64,000 nt of DNA from assembly GCF_963678635.1 (NCBI RefSeq), contig NC_087065.1, positions 15,413,853-15,477,852 on the forward strand. Reading direction: 5' to 3'. The stretch is from Symsagittifera roscoffensis (lineage: Eukaryota; Xenacoelomorpha; Acoela; Convolutidae). The notes beneath the pieces are model-generated. The model saw only the letters and a program-made list of their open reading frames with translations. It did no database searches and was not told the DNA's origin. Below are positions 1 through 10,221 of this stretch, piece by piece. Positions within the stretch are counted from its first letter, which is position 1; each line of letters starts with the position of its first letter. The position numbers were made by a program, and so were the translations under genes.

Positions 1-387
1 AAGCACTTATACCCACTGCCCGCCAAGACAGTTTTGCGAACCAAAGCTCTCTATCACATCCGGCATTTAGCAGTTTTGTTTGTATATATCAAATCATTTT
101 TTTTCCAAATTTTCGAATGCTGTCTGGGTAGCCTGACAAATTTGGTTATTTAGTATCGCAGAAGCTTCCTCCAAGAGTTTTTGGATCCATCAGAAGCGCG
201 TTTCTATTGTTCTCCTTTGACAAACTAAAGATTTGTGGTAAGAATTTTGCTCTGGTCTGTCAGGAGAATTTGGCCCAGTAATTTAAGTCATCACAATTGA
301 ATGGGTTGACTTATATCCATACCTTTGCTGGCTTTTTATACGAGGAGTCTTGTAGGTAATCAAACTCTCGGTGTGGTTTTTTCTGAG
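1..387 (-). other. Flank continuing on the far side of the LTR element
   Basis: This is the other side of the insertion, so before insertion it was contiguous with 7566 onward. By position it should be LINE 3' sequence. I cannot recognise coding motifs in it, and nothing else is seen. Confidence 0.4.
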
Positions 388-392
388 GCTTC

Positions 393-689
393 TGTGATAT
401 CCCTAAGCTGCGTAGCGTGTTGAGGAACAAAAGTAAGAGAGATACTGTAAATTTACTGTTGTTGATCTTATCTTTTTCTGAAGTTAGGAGCTGAGATTGG
501 TTACTGTTTTTCAGCATGAGATATGATAACTCTGACCAATTCAACCTTAACGTTAAACAAACATCGAATGACCTTGACCACTTATATAATAATAACGTAA
601 TAAATATAGTTAGCACATATGGCTACTGCAGATGCAGTAGTTAGCAAACTGTCCTCAAGGTTGTGTACTACAGATGCTGCAATACCACA
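393..689 (-). repeat. 3' LTR (297 bp)
   Basis: Downstream repeat of the same element with the same ends. On its inner side (minus strand) lies a purine tract, AGGGGGAA, next to the LTR start, as expected of a polypurine tract. Confidence 0.95.
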
Positions 690-824
690 TTCCCCCTGGG
701 ACCAAATAAAATTTTATCTAATACGTTTAAAATTTTATAAATAACAATAATATGAGTTTTCAGCTCAGTTTCTTGTGGTGCCATTGGTGCATGACTGTTT
801 TTTCTTTTGAGTTTATTTTAACTA
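690..824 (-). other. Short untranslated stretch inside the LTR element
   Basis: Lies between the 3' LTR with its purine tract and the last open segment of the element. AT-rich, no motif seen. Confidence 0.4.
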
Positions 825-1721
825 TCAGTTTTTCTTCTCTGTTTCTTTTTTCTTGATTTCTAATGGCACTTTCCATTGAGTACTCCATGGCTGTGTCGTA
901 TCCAAGGCGGTATACCCAAATTTTTTTCTAAATAAGTGGCGTTCTAGAAGCTTCAAACGGGTCTCCATTGGGTTATTTTTGTCTGTTTTTACATTCGCTA
1001 GACCAGATCGGTACTGCTCTAAGGCCATTTCGTTAATGGCTGCCTCGTCGTCTGCGCAAATATATTTGACTGAGTGTTTCACGGGGCTACCCAATCTTTT
1101 AGGCCCCTGATTTTTCGTGGTTCGTTTACTGCGCCTGACATTTGTGCCTCCTTGATCGTCAACCACTGATTCGTCCGAAATTCCTGACGGAGATCCAAAT
1201 TCACCTTCATTTTGATCTGCCACCCTGGATTTGATGATCTCATCCGCTGTCCTTTGCAGACCTCTAGTCAGCACTTGATCGGCTAGGCTTTGCCATTCTT
1301 CCTCCCCCATGTCTTGTTTCTGGAACGCATTGATTGAACCGGGTGACGTGTCGCTTGTTATGCGCTTCCTAGAAGGTACACTTTTGGTGCCCGAACTGCC
1401 TGCACGATCGGCTTGATCTGCATCTGGTTGATTTGGATTAATAATTTCTTCTGCTGCTATCGCAGCTTTCTTTTTTTCTTTACCCTTGTTTTTGAGTGTT
1501 TGGTCTCTTTTATCTCGTGATTCCCCTATCGGGTTTAGCGCCACCTGTTCTTGTGTCTTGGGGCCCCCGAGATTGGGCTTTGCTCGCTTGATTGCTAAGT
1601 TGAGTCCCCCGCCGACCGGTGTGTCACGTGATGTTACGACCGCCTCGCTGTTTTGGAATAATTCTTTCGTCTGTTCTCTCGATGTATTCCAGTCCTCCTC
1701 TTCCGATAGCGTGTCTTCCAA
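825..1721 (-). CDS. LTR element 3'-terminal open segment of unknown function (fossil)
   Basis: 298 codons between integrase and the 3' LTR, beginning with an acidic stretch (MEDTLSEEEDW) and then strongly hydrophilic, rich in K, E, G and S. No signal peptide or membrane segment is visible, so it does not look like an envelope. It may be the C-terminal part of the pol polyprotein or an accessory product. I recognise no family. Confidence 0.4.
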   Translation of the reverse strand: MEDTLSEEEDWNTSREQTKELFQNSEAVVTSRDTPVGGGLNLAIKRAKPNLGGPKTQEQVALNPIGESRDKRDQTLKNKGKEKKKAAIAAEEIINPNQPDADQADRAGSSGTKSVPSRKRITSDTSPGSINAFQKQDMGEEEWQSLADQVLTRGLQRTADEIIKSRVADQNEGEFGSPSGISDESVVDDQGGTNVRRSKRTTKNQGPKRLGSPVKHSVKYICADDEAAINEMALEQYRSGLANVKTDKNNPMETRLKLLERHLFRKKFGYTALDTTQPWSTQWKVPLEIKKKETEKKN

Positions 1722-3516
1722 GAGCTCGTCGTCTTTCTTCTGGTGTTTGCTTTTTGGCTCCTCCAGTGGGCTTTTGGCCTTCTCCTTCTGATTTGTCCCC
1801 CCCTGGGTGATTTCGTACGAGAACCTTGTAATTTCACCAGATCACTTTTTCTGTAGACTGCTCCTGCAGCTGTTGTCACTGTCTTGGGTGAATCGAAAGC
1901 GACCTTCCCCTTGAATGGCTTTGTCAGTGCTGCTCCACTTCTCCTCGTTTCGTCCCTGCGGCTGAGGTTTTGGCTGTTCCATTCCGACCCCTTTGGTTTG
2001 TCCTCTACAAATCCTTTTTCCCATGAGTAGAGTAACTCCTTCCTCAGTTCAGGGTCGATTGTACTTGTGGTATCTACTAGTTGTGAAAGGCTGGGTCCGT
2101 CATATCTGCGTCGCTCTGCGTTCCAGTCCGCATTCGCCTCCAGCAAGTTCCGTAGAGTTCTTGCTCTGTTCCTCTCCTGAGTTGTCAAACTGGCTTGTTT
2201 GAATAGGGGGCTGACCTCTCTGCTTTTCTGCCCCTTTTTTACAATCTTTAGTGAGTCCCGAGATTGGTCAATCCTTTTCTTGAGTTGACTTGCGGTTAGG
2301 GCCGACCTCTCCAGATGTTGTTTATCTAAATTATCAGAGAATTCTACAAATTTATCTCGTATGATTTTAAATTCCGTTTTTGGTAGTCTACCGAAGTGTG
2401 CCTCAAACGGTGATTTCTGTATGGTCTTTTGTTTTATCCACCGCATGTCCCTAATGATTGTACTGAGGCATAGTTTTATTGACTTTACATTCTCTTCCAG
2501 TAACATCACCCCCAAGCGCCTTTTAATGGTTTGAATTGTTCTCTCTACTAAGCCACATCGCGGTGGTCACCCACCGGGCAGAACTTTTGTTCTATATTGT
2601 GTTCGAGACAGAATTTTTTCATGGCTTTTCCTTTGAATCCGGAAAATTGGTCGGTTTTTATCGATTCTGGTATGCCGTGTGTATCTATGAATGACCTTAG
2701 AAATTTTATGGTTGATTTTCCCCCCGTTGATTTTGTTACTTTCACCGACGGAAACTTTGAAAACCGATCAATTCCTACCAATAAGTAGATTTTCTTTCCT
2801 TTATGATCTTCTAAAGGTCCTGCGTAATCTAACTGAACTTCCTGCCCTGGCTGCGATAGCAGTGGCAGTGGTTGTGAAGAATTTTTCGGTAAAATATATT
2901 TTGCATTCTTACCATAGCGTGTACATTCTCTACACTCTTCAGCTAGGTTTACGATATCCTTATGCATGTGGGGCCACCACAAATTATTTGACACGTCAAT
3001 CATGGCCTCCTGCCCCGGATGTCCTCTATGGATGCGCTTCAACACTGCTTGGCGCAACTGAGCTGGTACTGCTATCCTGTTATCTACGAGAATGCAATCG
3101 TCGACTACTGAGAGTTGGTTCCACAGCGGGTTTGTGTATGGGCCCATAAGCTTAAATCCTGCCCGATCCTTCCTCTCTATTACGCGACGTAATCGGTCCA
3201 TCCACACATCCTCCGATATGAGTTTGGCCAACAGCGTTTTATCGAATAGTTTCGATAAGCTAAAGCTTCCGGTATCTCCTACGTCTGCTAATGCGCTTTC
3301 CAATTGTATTTGCCGTTCGTTACTTCTTTTCGAAGGTTGTACTTCGCTCACTTCCGGACCTAGATCATCATCCTCCGCTGTTAAGTCCACCTCTATGATT
3401 GATTTCGTTGGTGAACATCTCGGGCTGCTGGTTACCATCTGCGTCATTGCTTCTAGATCTCTGATGTTTCCTGGTAGCTCTTGATCCTTACTGACTAGGT
3501 CCCAAATCGATAGCAA
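1634..3516 (-). pseudogene. LTR element integrase region (fossil)
   Basis: Contains the HHCC zinc-binding module (HRGHPGQEAM...CRECTRYG) and the integrase core start LDYAGPLEDHKGKKIYLLVGID, with further core and C-terminal integrase-like sequence beyond. The region is broken as it stands. Family: Ty3/gypsy. Confidence 0.8.
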
Positions 3517-3687
3517 ATTTTTCGTTTCCTCAGCGTCTTGGTTCCATATTGCTGCCCGTGCAGTACAATTGTCCTCGTCAAAGCTGTCTTCCGTTCTATC
3601 TAGAGTTCCTCTTCTAATTCGACATGTTCGATGGAATGTAGTCTCGTTATTTCTGCTTCTGCTACTTGATCGTTCTCCTCCTGTGTC

Positions 3688-5583
3688 CTACAGTCTCCTA
3701 TTCTCACTGTCTGTCTTCTTCTTTATCTTTCCCTCCGCAATTTTTTCTGAGTTTATTTTTCTGTTTTTGACTAAATTAACCGACTGAATTGCTCTATTGA
3801 AATTGACAAGAGTGTTTTTCTGAATCAACACGTTCTTGTCAGTCAAAAAATCTGAATGCTCATCGTTCTCGTTCCGGTCGAGCTTTGTTCGGTTTTTGAC
3901 CGTTTTGTTGCTATAGCAACTACGCCTGGATTTTAGCAACTTATCTTTTCTTTTCTGTTTTTGAGAATATTCTAGAACCTTTTCGCTCTGAATTGTTGCA
4001 TTCGTATCATTCAGTCGACTGTATAAACAGTCGAGTGCTCTATGAAAGCACTCAATTGAAGTGACTACAAATTTTTCATCCAATTTTGTTTCCGGCCAAG
4101 GTTCTCCGGTTGGTTCTCTAGATAGATAATCTACTATTCCCATATCCTTTCCTGGGATATGGACAATTTTTAATTGATATGGCAGTAATCTATCCACCCA
4201 CCTTGTTAATCTAGACTGATATGTTTTGTTAGACCTGTTGCCTTCTAAGGCAGATGTTAGTGCTTTATGATCAGTAACTATTACAAATTCTTTTCCTAAT
4301 AAGTAATGTTTGAAACCATCCACTGCCCATACCACTGCTAGCAGTTCAAGCTCATTGGTAGAATACTTTTTTTCTTGATTGTTAAGATAACGCGACGCGA
4401 ATGAAATTGCAACCCATTCGTTCTTTTCCGTCTGTTGCTCTAAAGATGCCCCTAGTCCACTATGGCTTGCATCACACTTGACCCGAGTATCTCTATTCGG
4501 ATCGTAATAATTCAGCTTAACAATGTTTGCTACCGCTTTTTTGATTTCTTCGAACACCTCATTATGTTCGGTTCCCCATTCGAATTTTTTTACTGGGATT
4601 TTAATGTTTTTCATTTTTTTCTTTTCGTTTTCCTCACGCAATAATGGTCTAAGTTTTTCTGTCAAATTAGCTGCATTCGGTATAAACTTCGCAAGGTGGT
4701 TAATACTACCTAGAAAGGATCTAAGTTGTTTGAGTGACTTTGGATGGTCTAACTTAAGAATGGCTTCCGTTTTCGTAACTTTTGGGGTAACCCCACTTTC
4801 TGAAAGTTTATGTCCCAGCCAATTAACTTCTGTTTTGAAGAACTCACATTTTGACAGTTTCAGCGATAAGTTCTCCTTATCGAGCTTCATTAGAACGTCA
4901 GTAATTAGTTTTTCATGCTCAATTTCCGATCCTTTTGAGACGATTAATATGTCGTCCAAGAAACAAAACGTATTCTTAGAATGATTTAACGTCCGATCCA
5001 TTGCTTTTTGAAATTCGGCTGGCATATCAGCCAAACCATAGAATCCCGTCAGAAATCTATATGTGCCCGTATTTTTCCCCCCTACTATGTTGAAATTGCA
5101 CTGTCTTGCAGTTTGTGGATTCAACTTTAGCTGACTATATGCATATTTCAAGTCTAACACAGTGAAAAACAAAGTACCTGCTGTTTGTGCAGTTACTATC
5201 TGGCTGACACCATCTAATAGTTCTTCCACATTTGGCATCTGATACTTGTTTTTATATAATCGTCTGTTGATGGGCTTTGCGTCCAAAGCCAGTTTAATTG
5301 AATCGTCTTTCTTCACTGTGATGACAATAGGGGCTATGAAACAATCACTGGTACACTTATCTAATTTCTGAATATGGCCTTCTAGTAGTAATTTTTCAAT
5401 TTCCTTCTCGACTTTTTCTTGCACGTGGATAGGTATCCTCCTCCCTTTTTCTTGAATTGGGCAGAGAGGGTATTTGAATGTTGTGTTCACGACATGATGT
5501 ACTGATCGTCCTTTTCTATCAAACAATGATTTAAAATCTTCGTAGAATTTTTCTTTCCACGGTTCCGACTGTTCGCACAGCAT
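3688..5583 (-). CDS. LTR element reverse transcriptase-RNase H region (fossil)
   Basis: Open segment of 631 codons. The RT core contains FLDDILIVSKG (the catalytic DD pair) and upstream YSQLKLNP and FYGLADMPAEFQ blocks. RNase H follows with CDASHSGLGA, ELELLAVVWAVDGF and VTDHKAL. The order and motifs are typical of animal Ty3/gypsy elements. A charged tail follows RNase H. Confidence 0.9.
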   Translation of the reverse strand: MLCEQSEPWKEKFYEDFKSLFDRKGRSVHHVVNTTFKYPLCPIQEKGRRIPIHVQEKVEKEIEKLLLEGHIQKLDKCTSDCFIAPIVITVKKDDSIKLALDAKPINRRLYKNKYQMPNVEELLDGVSQIVTAQTAGTLFFTVLDLKYAYSQLKLNPQTARQCNFNIVGGKNTGTYRFLTGFYGLADMPAEFQKAMDRTLNHSKNTFCFLDDILIVSKGSEIEHEKLITDVLMKLDKENLSLKLSKCEFFKTEVNWLGHKLSESGVTPKVTKTEAILKLDHPKSLKQLRSFLGSINHLAKFIPNAANLTEKLRPLLREENEKKKMKNIKIPVKKFEWGTEHNEVFEEIKKAVANIVKLNYYDPNRDTRVKCDASHSGLGASLEQQTEKNEWVAISFASRYLNNQEKKYSTNELELLAVVWAVDGFKHYLLGKEFVIVTDHKALTSALEGNRSNKTYQSRLTRWVDRLLPYQLKIVHIPGKDMGIVDYLSREPTGEPWPETKLDEKFVVTSIECFHRALDCLYSRLNDTNATIQSEKVLEYSQKQKRKDKLLKSRRSCYSNKTVKNRTKLDRNENDEHSDFLTDKNVLIQKNTLVNFNRAIQSVNLVKNRKINSEKIAEGKIKKKTDSENRRL

Positions 5584-5641
5584 GATGTCAAATCGAGATT
5601 TCAGTTTTGGAGCGGGTCTTTGTGTAGTGGTTATGCCTACT

Positions 5642-7141
5642 TTACTTTAGGTCTAACCCTAAAATACACCGCGTCCTTCGTTCAGTTATCAAAAACTTAG
5701 CCTCTTGGACTTCGCAGCCAGCGGATCTTATGTTTGCCTTCACCGCCCCCAATACTGCTATTGGTTTTTTATTATAGTCAACGAATTGTGCTGGTAAGTA
5801 CAATTTTTCAGCTGGAGTAAATTGTATTTTTCCTGATGAATCTAGTATTTGTTTTGCCACTGTCCAATTTATAAATGAAATTGGGCTACCGGCGTCCACG
5901 GTCATATTTATTATCTGATTATCAATTCGAATTAGAGCCTTCAGTGATTTCATCCTTCCTGATGATGAGTCTTTCCGTATGTCAATCTTTTTCGTTTCTA
6001 GTTTATTTACTCTCTTGCTATCACTCTTCTCTTTCATTTTCTCGTCGATGTATCGATTGATCATCTCTATTTCACTGTCTTTCTGTTCAACTGCCATAAC
6101 CTCGAATTCTTCGCATGAATCGAATGTTTGTATCAAGTTGCATTCTTCTTCCGAACTCTCTGTATTTTCAGTTATTTCACTGACCTGTTGTGACCGGCAC
6201 ATTCGAGCAAAGTGATTTGGTTTATTGCAGTTCTTACATTGTTTTCCCATTGCCGCACAATTTTTCAAATGACCGTCTACAAATGGTCTGCCACACCTGT
6301 TACAAGGTTTCCTGTCCTCTGCGTTATTATTGTTCGATAACCCTCTTCCCTCTTGCTGTTTCCGTCTATTTCTTTCACGATATGGTTTTCTAGTGTTCTG
6401 ATTCCTGTTTCCTACCACCAGAATTGGTTCTTGTTTGATTTTGATCTGTGGCCCTGATTGGGTTGTTGCTTGTGCAGTACCCAGAGTGGTTTTCTGAAAT
6501 GCTTGTGTCGATTGTTTACTCTGCTCAAATTTTATCGCACGTTTTAATACTTCTTCGGGAGGTAACGTTTCGAACGTGAGCGTGTCTTGTAAAGCTGGAC
6601 TGCGCATTTTCGAAATAAAGAGATCTCTGACTAACTCATCTTCCAAAGTGTCCAATGCTGACTTAGCTGCTTGGGCAGTTAGTGCTGCATGGAATGATTC
6701 TAAAGATTCTCCCATTTCTTGTGATCTATTGAATAATTTGTACCGCTCGTAAGTAATACTCTGGCATTTTTCAAAGGTTACCTTTGCTAATCTAACCATC
6801 TCTTTAAATTGCAATTTAGAAATCTCCACATGTGGATTTTTTTGAACAAAACGTTTCTTTCCTTCAGTCCCAAACGCAAGAAATAGTCTGGATACTAATC
6901 GCTTCTGGACTTCGTTGTAGTAAATATTGTGGCCCACTTTAGGTCCTCTTTCTCTTCTCTCTTCATTCTCAGCTGCGACTCGATCTCTTAATAATCTATC
7001 CCGTGCTTCTCTAGCTGCTATTGCAATAGCAGATTCGCCCTCTCTGGGTGTTTCTGGACGGGGTTCCGGCTCCTCTAACACTGGTTTGGGATCTTCCAGC
7101 ATAACTTCTGGGTTGACATTTTCTTTTACTGTTACCGCCAT
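5642..7141 (-). CDS. LTR element Gag-protease region (fossil)
   Basis: Open segment of 499 codons. The N-terminal half is a charged capsid-like region. In the middle is a basic region with two Cys/His knuckles, including CKNCNKPNHFARMC (CX2CX4HX4C). A retropepsin-like segment with a VDAGSPISFI motif lies near the C-terminus. This belongs to the element, not the host. Confidence 0.85.
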   Translation of the reverse strand: MAVTVKENVNPEVMLEDPKPVLEEPEPRPETPREGESAIAIAAREARDRLLRDRVAAENEERRERGPKVGHNIYYNEVQKRLVSRLFLAFGTEGKKRFVQKNPHVEISKLQFKEMVRLAKVTFEKCQSITYERYKLFNRSQEMGESLESFHAALTAQAAKSALDTLEDELVRDLFISKMRSPALQDTLTFETLPPEEVLKRAIKFEQSKQSTQAFQKTTLGTAQATTQSGPQIKIKQEPILVVGNRNQNTRKPYRERNRRKQQEGRGLSNNNNAEDRKPCNRCGRPFVDGHLKNCAAMGKQCKNCNKPNHFARMCRSQQVSEITENTESSEEECNLIQTFDSCEEFEVMAVEQKDSEIEMINRYIDEKMKEKSDSKRVNKLETKKIDIRKDSSSGRMKSLKALIRIDNQIINMTVDAGSPISFINWTVAKQILDSSGKIQFTPAEKLYLPAQFVDYNKKPIAVLGAVKANIRSAGCEVQEAKFLITERRTRCILGLDLK

Positions 7142-7244
7142 CAGGAACTGATCTAACCATACTTTAAAGTTTCAAGGTGGATCTGAGTTCGCTGTGGTCC
7201 AGTAAACGGGAATTCTTATGTCCGTTCTATTATCCTGAGCAAAA

Positions 7245-7263
7245 AATCCTGCTGGCTGCGCCA
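7245..7263 (-). other. Primer binding site, probably for tRNA-Ser
   Basis: Directly inside the 5' LTR the minus strand reads TGGCGCAGCCAGCAGGA. Its complement ends ...TGGCTGCGCCA, which looks like a tRNA acceptor stem with discriminator G plus CCA. G73 and a GCAG-type acceptor start fit eukaryotic tRNA-Ser. The isoacceptor is inferred, since no tRNA gene is in the window. Confidence 0.7.
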
Positions 7264-7560
7264 TGTGATATCCCTAAGCTGCGTAGCGTGTTGAGGAACA
7301 AAAGTAAGAGAGATACTGTAAATTTACTGTTGTTGATCTTATCTTTTTCTGAAGTTAGGAGCTGAGATTGGTTACTGTTTTTCAGCATGAGATATGATAA
7401 CTCTGACCAATTCAACCTTAACGTTAAACAAACATCGAATGACCTTGACCACTTATATAATAATAACGTAATAGATATAGTTAGCACATATGGTTACTGC
7501 AGATGCAGTAGTTAGCAAACTGTCCTGAAGGTTGTGTACTACAGATGCTGCAATACCACA
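7264..7560 (-). repeat. 5' LTR (297 bp)
   Basis: Upstream repeat of the minus-strand element. On the + strand it runs from TGTGATATCC to AATACCACA. It is colinear with the other LTR and differs at three positions. GCTTC follows immediately as the target duplication. Confidence 0.95.
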
Positions 7561-7565
7561 GCTTC

Positions 7566-8645
7566 TAAGGCATCAAAACCCTTCCAATTTCTGTAATTCA
7601 GTGATTTGAACTGGCGGGTTATACTTCCGTAGAGAAGCGTGATCCTAGCACAAACACTGTAGGCTTTGCACTTCACTTTCTCAGGTAACTTTCTAGCTCC
7701 AATAGGTTTTGAAGTTTAAGTTTTCGGTGACTTTTTTTCTTTTTTTTATCCTGCATCTGTATGGAGCTACCGAGAAATGTGAAAATTTAAGTTTTTTCAG
7801 TTGAGTCATCTGTCACTATGAGTAAGGAGATTTCGTCGTTCGAGCTGAACTTGATTTTTGCAATATTTTACAGGAAGACCTTTCTTATCCGTTTCTCAGG
7901 TGACTTTGACTGGTAGTGCTTGGGCGTCGTTCTTGTTATCAAAAAGTAGGCATTTTTCGTCTGCAAAATCCATGTCTGCAACGTGCAAGTCGTCCAGACC
8001 TACACTTAGGTTCGCACCATCCAGATCGCTGGACATTAACCAGTGAATAGCCAAATTGAAAGAAAAGCGCAAATGTTTTATTCCTTGACGTATCCCTTTG
8101 TATGTTTGGAAAAGCCTCGAGAAGCAGATGTACATTTTCAAGTTGTTTAACGTCTCCGAGTACATCTCTTTCAGTAATATAATTAGATCTTCATCGAAGC
8201 CAAGAAACCACAAATATATAGTAAGAAGACGATCACGGTATGCAGTTTCTGTACATACTGACAGAAGCAGCAGTAAAATCAAGAAAAATCTTGTTAGTCA
8301 CCCTTTTGTACTTTTCTTTTTGTTCGAGGATGTGCATGGTTGTGGCTGCCTCTTTATACACTAAAACTGGCCTGAATCTCTATTGATATGCTTTAGTAAG
8401 CGCGTTCAACCCTACCCAGTGCTTTAAATGGTATGGATAGGAGGGCTACGCCCTGGTAGTTAGCACGAACTGATTTGTCGCCTTTCTAAAAATTGGTCGA
8501 ATTGTAGCTACTTCAACTTTTTTTGCTTTTCAAACGCTTCTGACGAGAGTGTTCAATTACTCTATCAAGGTTGTTGCACACTGCTTCAAGAGATCAATCA
8601 GGATGCCATCAGATCAGGAAGCTTCGTTGTTGCGTTTTTGTTTGT
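7566..8645 (-). pseudogene. Decayed non-LTR retrotransposon (LINE) reverse transcriptase
   Basis: Minus-strand LINE RT blocks occur in the right order but in changing frames with stops. At about 8380-8460 is KGDKSVRANYQGVALLSIPFKALGRV (split here as KGDKSVRANYQG and VALLSIPFKALGRV); at about 8150-8040, FQTYKGIRQGIKHLRFSFNLAIHWLM in the same sense (FQTYKGIRQG, then FSFNLAIHWLM); at about 8000-7960, DLHVADMDFADEKCLLF, matching the catalytic FADD block; and at about 7690-7570, ARITLLYGSITRQFKSLNYR. This is a CR1/I/RTE-like layout; the clade is unresolved. The copy is old, with many stops, lacks a recognisable endonuclease, and is cut on its 3' side by the LTR element. Confidence 0.85.
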
Positions 8646-10029
8646 TTATTGCTAATTCAGTCTAAGAGAAACTTTGTGTTTTACCTGTTTTGATGTTTTT
8701 GAACTGGTTCTAGGATCAAATCGGGAAAAACCAACCCGCTGCAGTCTCAAAAAAGCTAAACTCAAATTGGTTTCAAATGATCGAAGTTAGCCAAGGAAGA
8801 AAATTCGTCGTTTTTGTCGGGGTAAATCACATCATAAACCAGTCACGCTGATTACACAGTCGAGCTCCATTGTTAGAGCCAGAGTAGGAATAACTTTCGA
8901 AGCAAGAGGATTTTTTCAACTTCTCAATATACGTGTGCTAAGGTGATCATCTCAGTTTTTCCCAATTGGTCTGAGCAAAAAAACACTCATTTTTGTTTTC
9001 TGCTTCTTTTGAAGACAATCTGAAAAGCTTCTTGAAGCGTTCTCGAATTATACCACAAACAGTGAGGGCTCGATTTTTTCATCAAATTCGTTCAGTTGTC
9101 TCAATGTCCTAATTTTTGATCCATTTTGTTCTGAAGAGAAAACAAAAACTAATATAACTCGTTAATCGTTGAACACATTTTGAATTGTAAAAAATTGATA
9201 AAGTAAAGCGGGACCTGCTCTAAGTTGAGCAAGCAAGATCGTGAGGTGGGAATTATTGTCCATTTTCATTCGGGCTCAGATGAAAATGACCGATGATTAC
9301 AACCCACTAGAATTTAGAATTTTTGGGAAACATCAAGGTATGACATGCAGATGGGACACTTAGAGCAGGTCCCGCTTCATTTTATCAAATTTTTACAATT
9401 CAAAATGTGTTCAACGATTAACGAGTTATATTAGTTTGTGTTTTCTCTTCGGATCAAAATGGATGAAAAATTAGGACATTGAGACAACTGAACGAATTTG
9501 ATGAAAAATTCGAGCCCTCACTGGTTGTGGTATAATTCGAGAACGCTTCAAGAAGCTTTTCAGATTGTCTTCAAAAGAAGCAGAAAACAAAAATGAGTGT
9601 TTTTTTTGCTCAGACCAATTGGGAAAAACTGAGATGATCACCTTAGCACACGTATATTGAGAAGTTGAAAAAATCCTCTTGCTTCGAAAGTTATTCCTAC
9701 TCTGGCTCTAACAATGGAGCTCGACTGTGTAATCAGCGTGACTGGTTTATGATGTGATTTACCCCGACAAAAACGACGAATTTTCTTCCTTGGCTAACTT
9801 CGATCATTTGAAACCAATTTGAGTTTAGCTTTTTTGAGACTGCAGCGGGTTGGTTTTTCCCGATTTGATCCTAGAACCAGTTCAAAAACATCAAAACAGG
9901 TAAAACACAAAGTTTCTTTTAGACTGAATTAGCAATAAACAAACAAAAACGCAACAACGAAGCTTCCTGATCTGATGGCATCCTGATTGATCTCTTGAAG
10001 CAGTGTGCAACAACCTTGATAGAGTAATT
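8555..10029. repeat. Large inverted repeat (foldback), arms about 670 bp
   Basis: The left arm 8555-9223 is the near-perfect reverse complement of the right arm 9358-10029, with a spacer of about 134 bp (9224-9357). The outer end of the left arm runs continuously into the minus-strand LINE RT. The right arm carries the same LINE segment inverted and stops abruptly at 10029. The arms contain no recognised gene apart from this roughly 85-bp LINE piece. Arm identity is visibly very high, with scattered single differences, so the structure is young or maintained by conversion. Confidence 0.9.
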
Positions 10030-10032
10030 TTA

Positions 10033-10220
10033 CAACACATTTTGAATTGTAAAAGATTGATAAAATAAAGCGGGACCTGCTCTAAGTGTCCCATCTGCAT
10101 GTCATACCTTGATGTTTCCCAAAAACTCTAAATTCTAGTGGATTGTAATCATCGGTCATTTTCATCTGAGCCCGAATGAAAATGGAGGATAATTCCCACC
10201 TCACGATCTTGCTTGCTCAA
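10033..10220 (-). repeat. Inverted extra copy of the foldback spacer and inner arm
   Basis: This segment is the reverse complement of about 9224-9407 (spacer plus the first 50 bp of the right arm). It is placed a few bases after the right arm ends. Shared landmarks include AAGCGGGACCTGCTCTAAG and GATCGTGAGGTGG or their complements. Confidence 0.85.
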
Positions 10221-10221
10221 C

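Larger units (their letters stand above)
393..7560 (-). mobile_element. Ty3/gypsy-type LTR retrotransposon (fossil copy, minus strand)
   Basis: The element is 7168 bp with two 297-bp LTRs, TG...CA ends and a 5-bp target duplication GCTTC (388-392 and 7561-7565). Gag, protease, RT-RNase H and integrase regions follow in Ty3/gypsy (Metaviridae) order on the minus strand. The coding part is split into several open segments, so it appears broken, with about two or three breaks, or fewer if the family's gag-pol read-through is used. The LTRs differ at three positions (about 1 percent), so the insertion is fairly recent. It sits inside an older LINE fragment. Confidence 0.95.

Noticed and set aside
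7230-7487. Matching short frames in both LTRs (about 85-100 codons)
   Set aside because: They repeat because the LTRs are repeats, and they run out of the LTR into unrelated flanks. No protein family is recognised.
8555-10220. Large virus-like DNA transposon (Polinton type) suggested by long inverted arms
   Set aside because: No polymerase, integrase or capsid-like coding sequence lies between the arms; the spacer is only about 134 bp.
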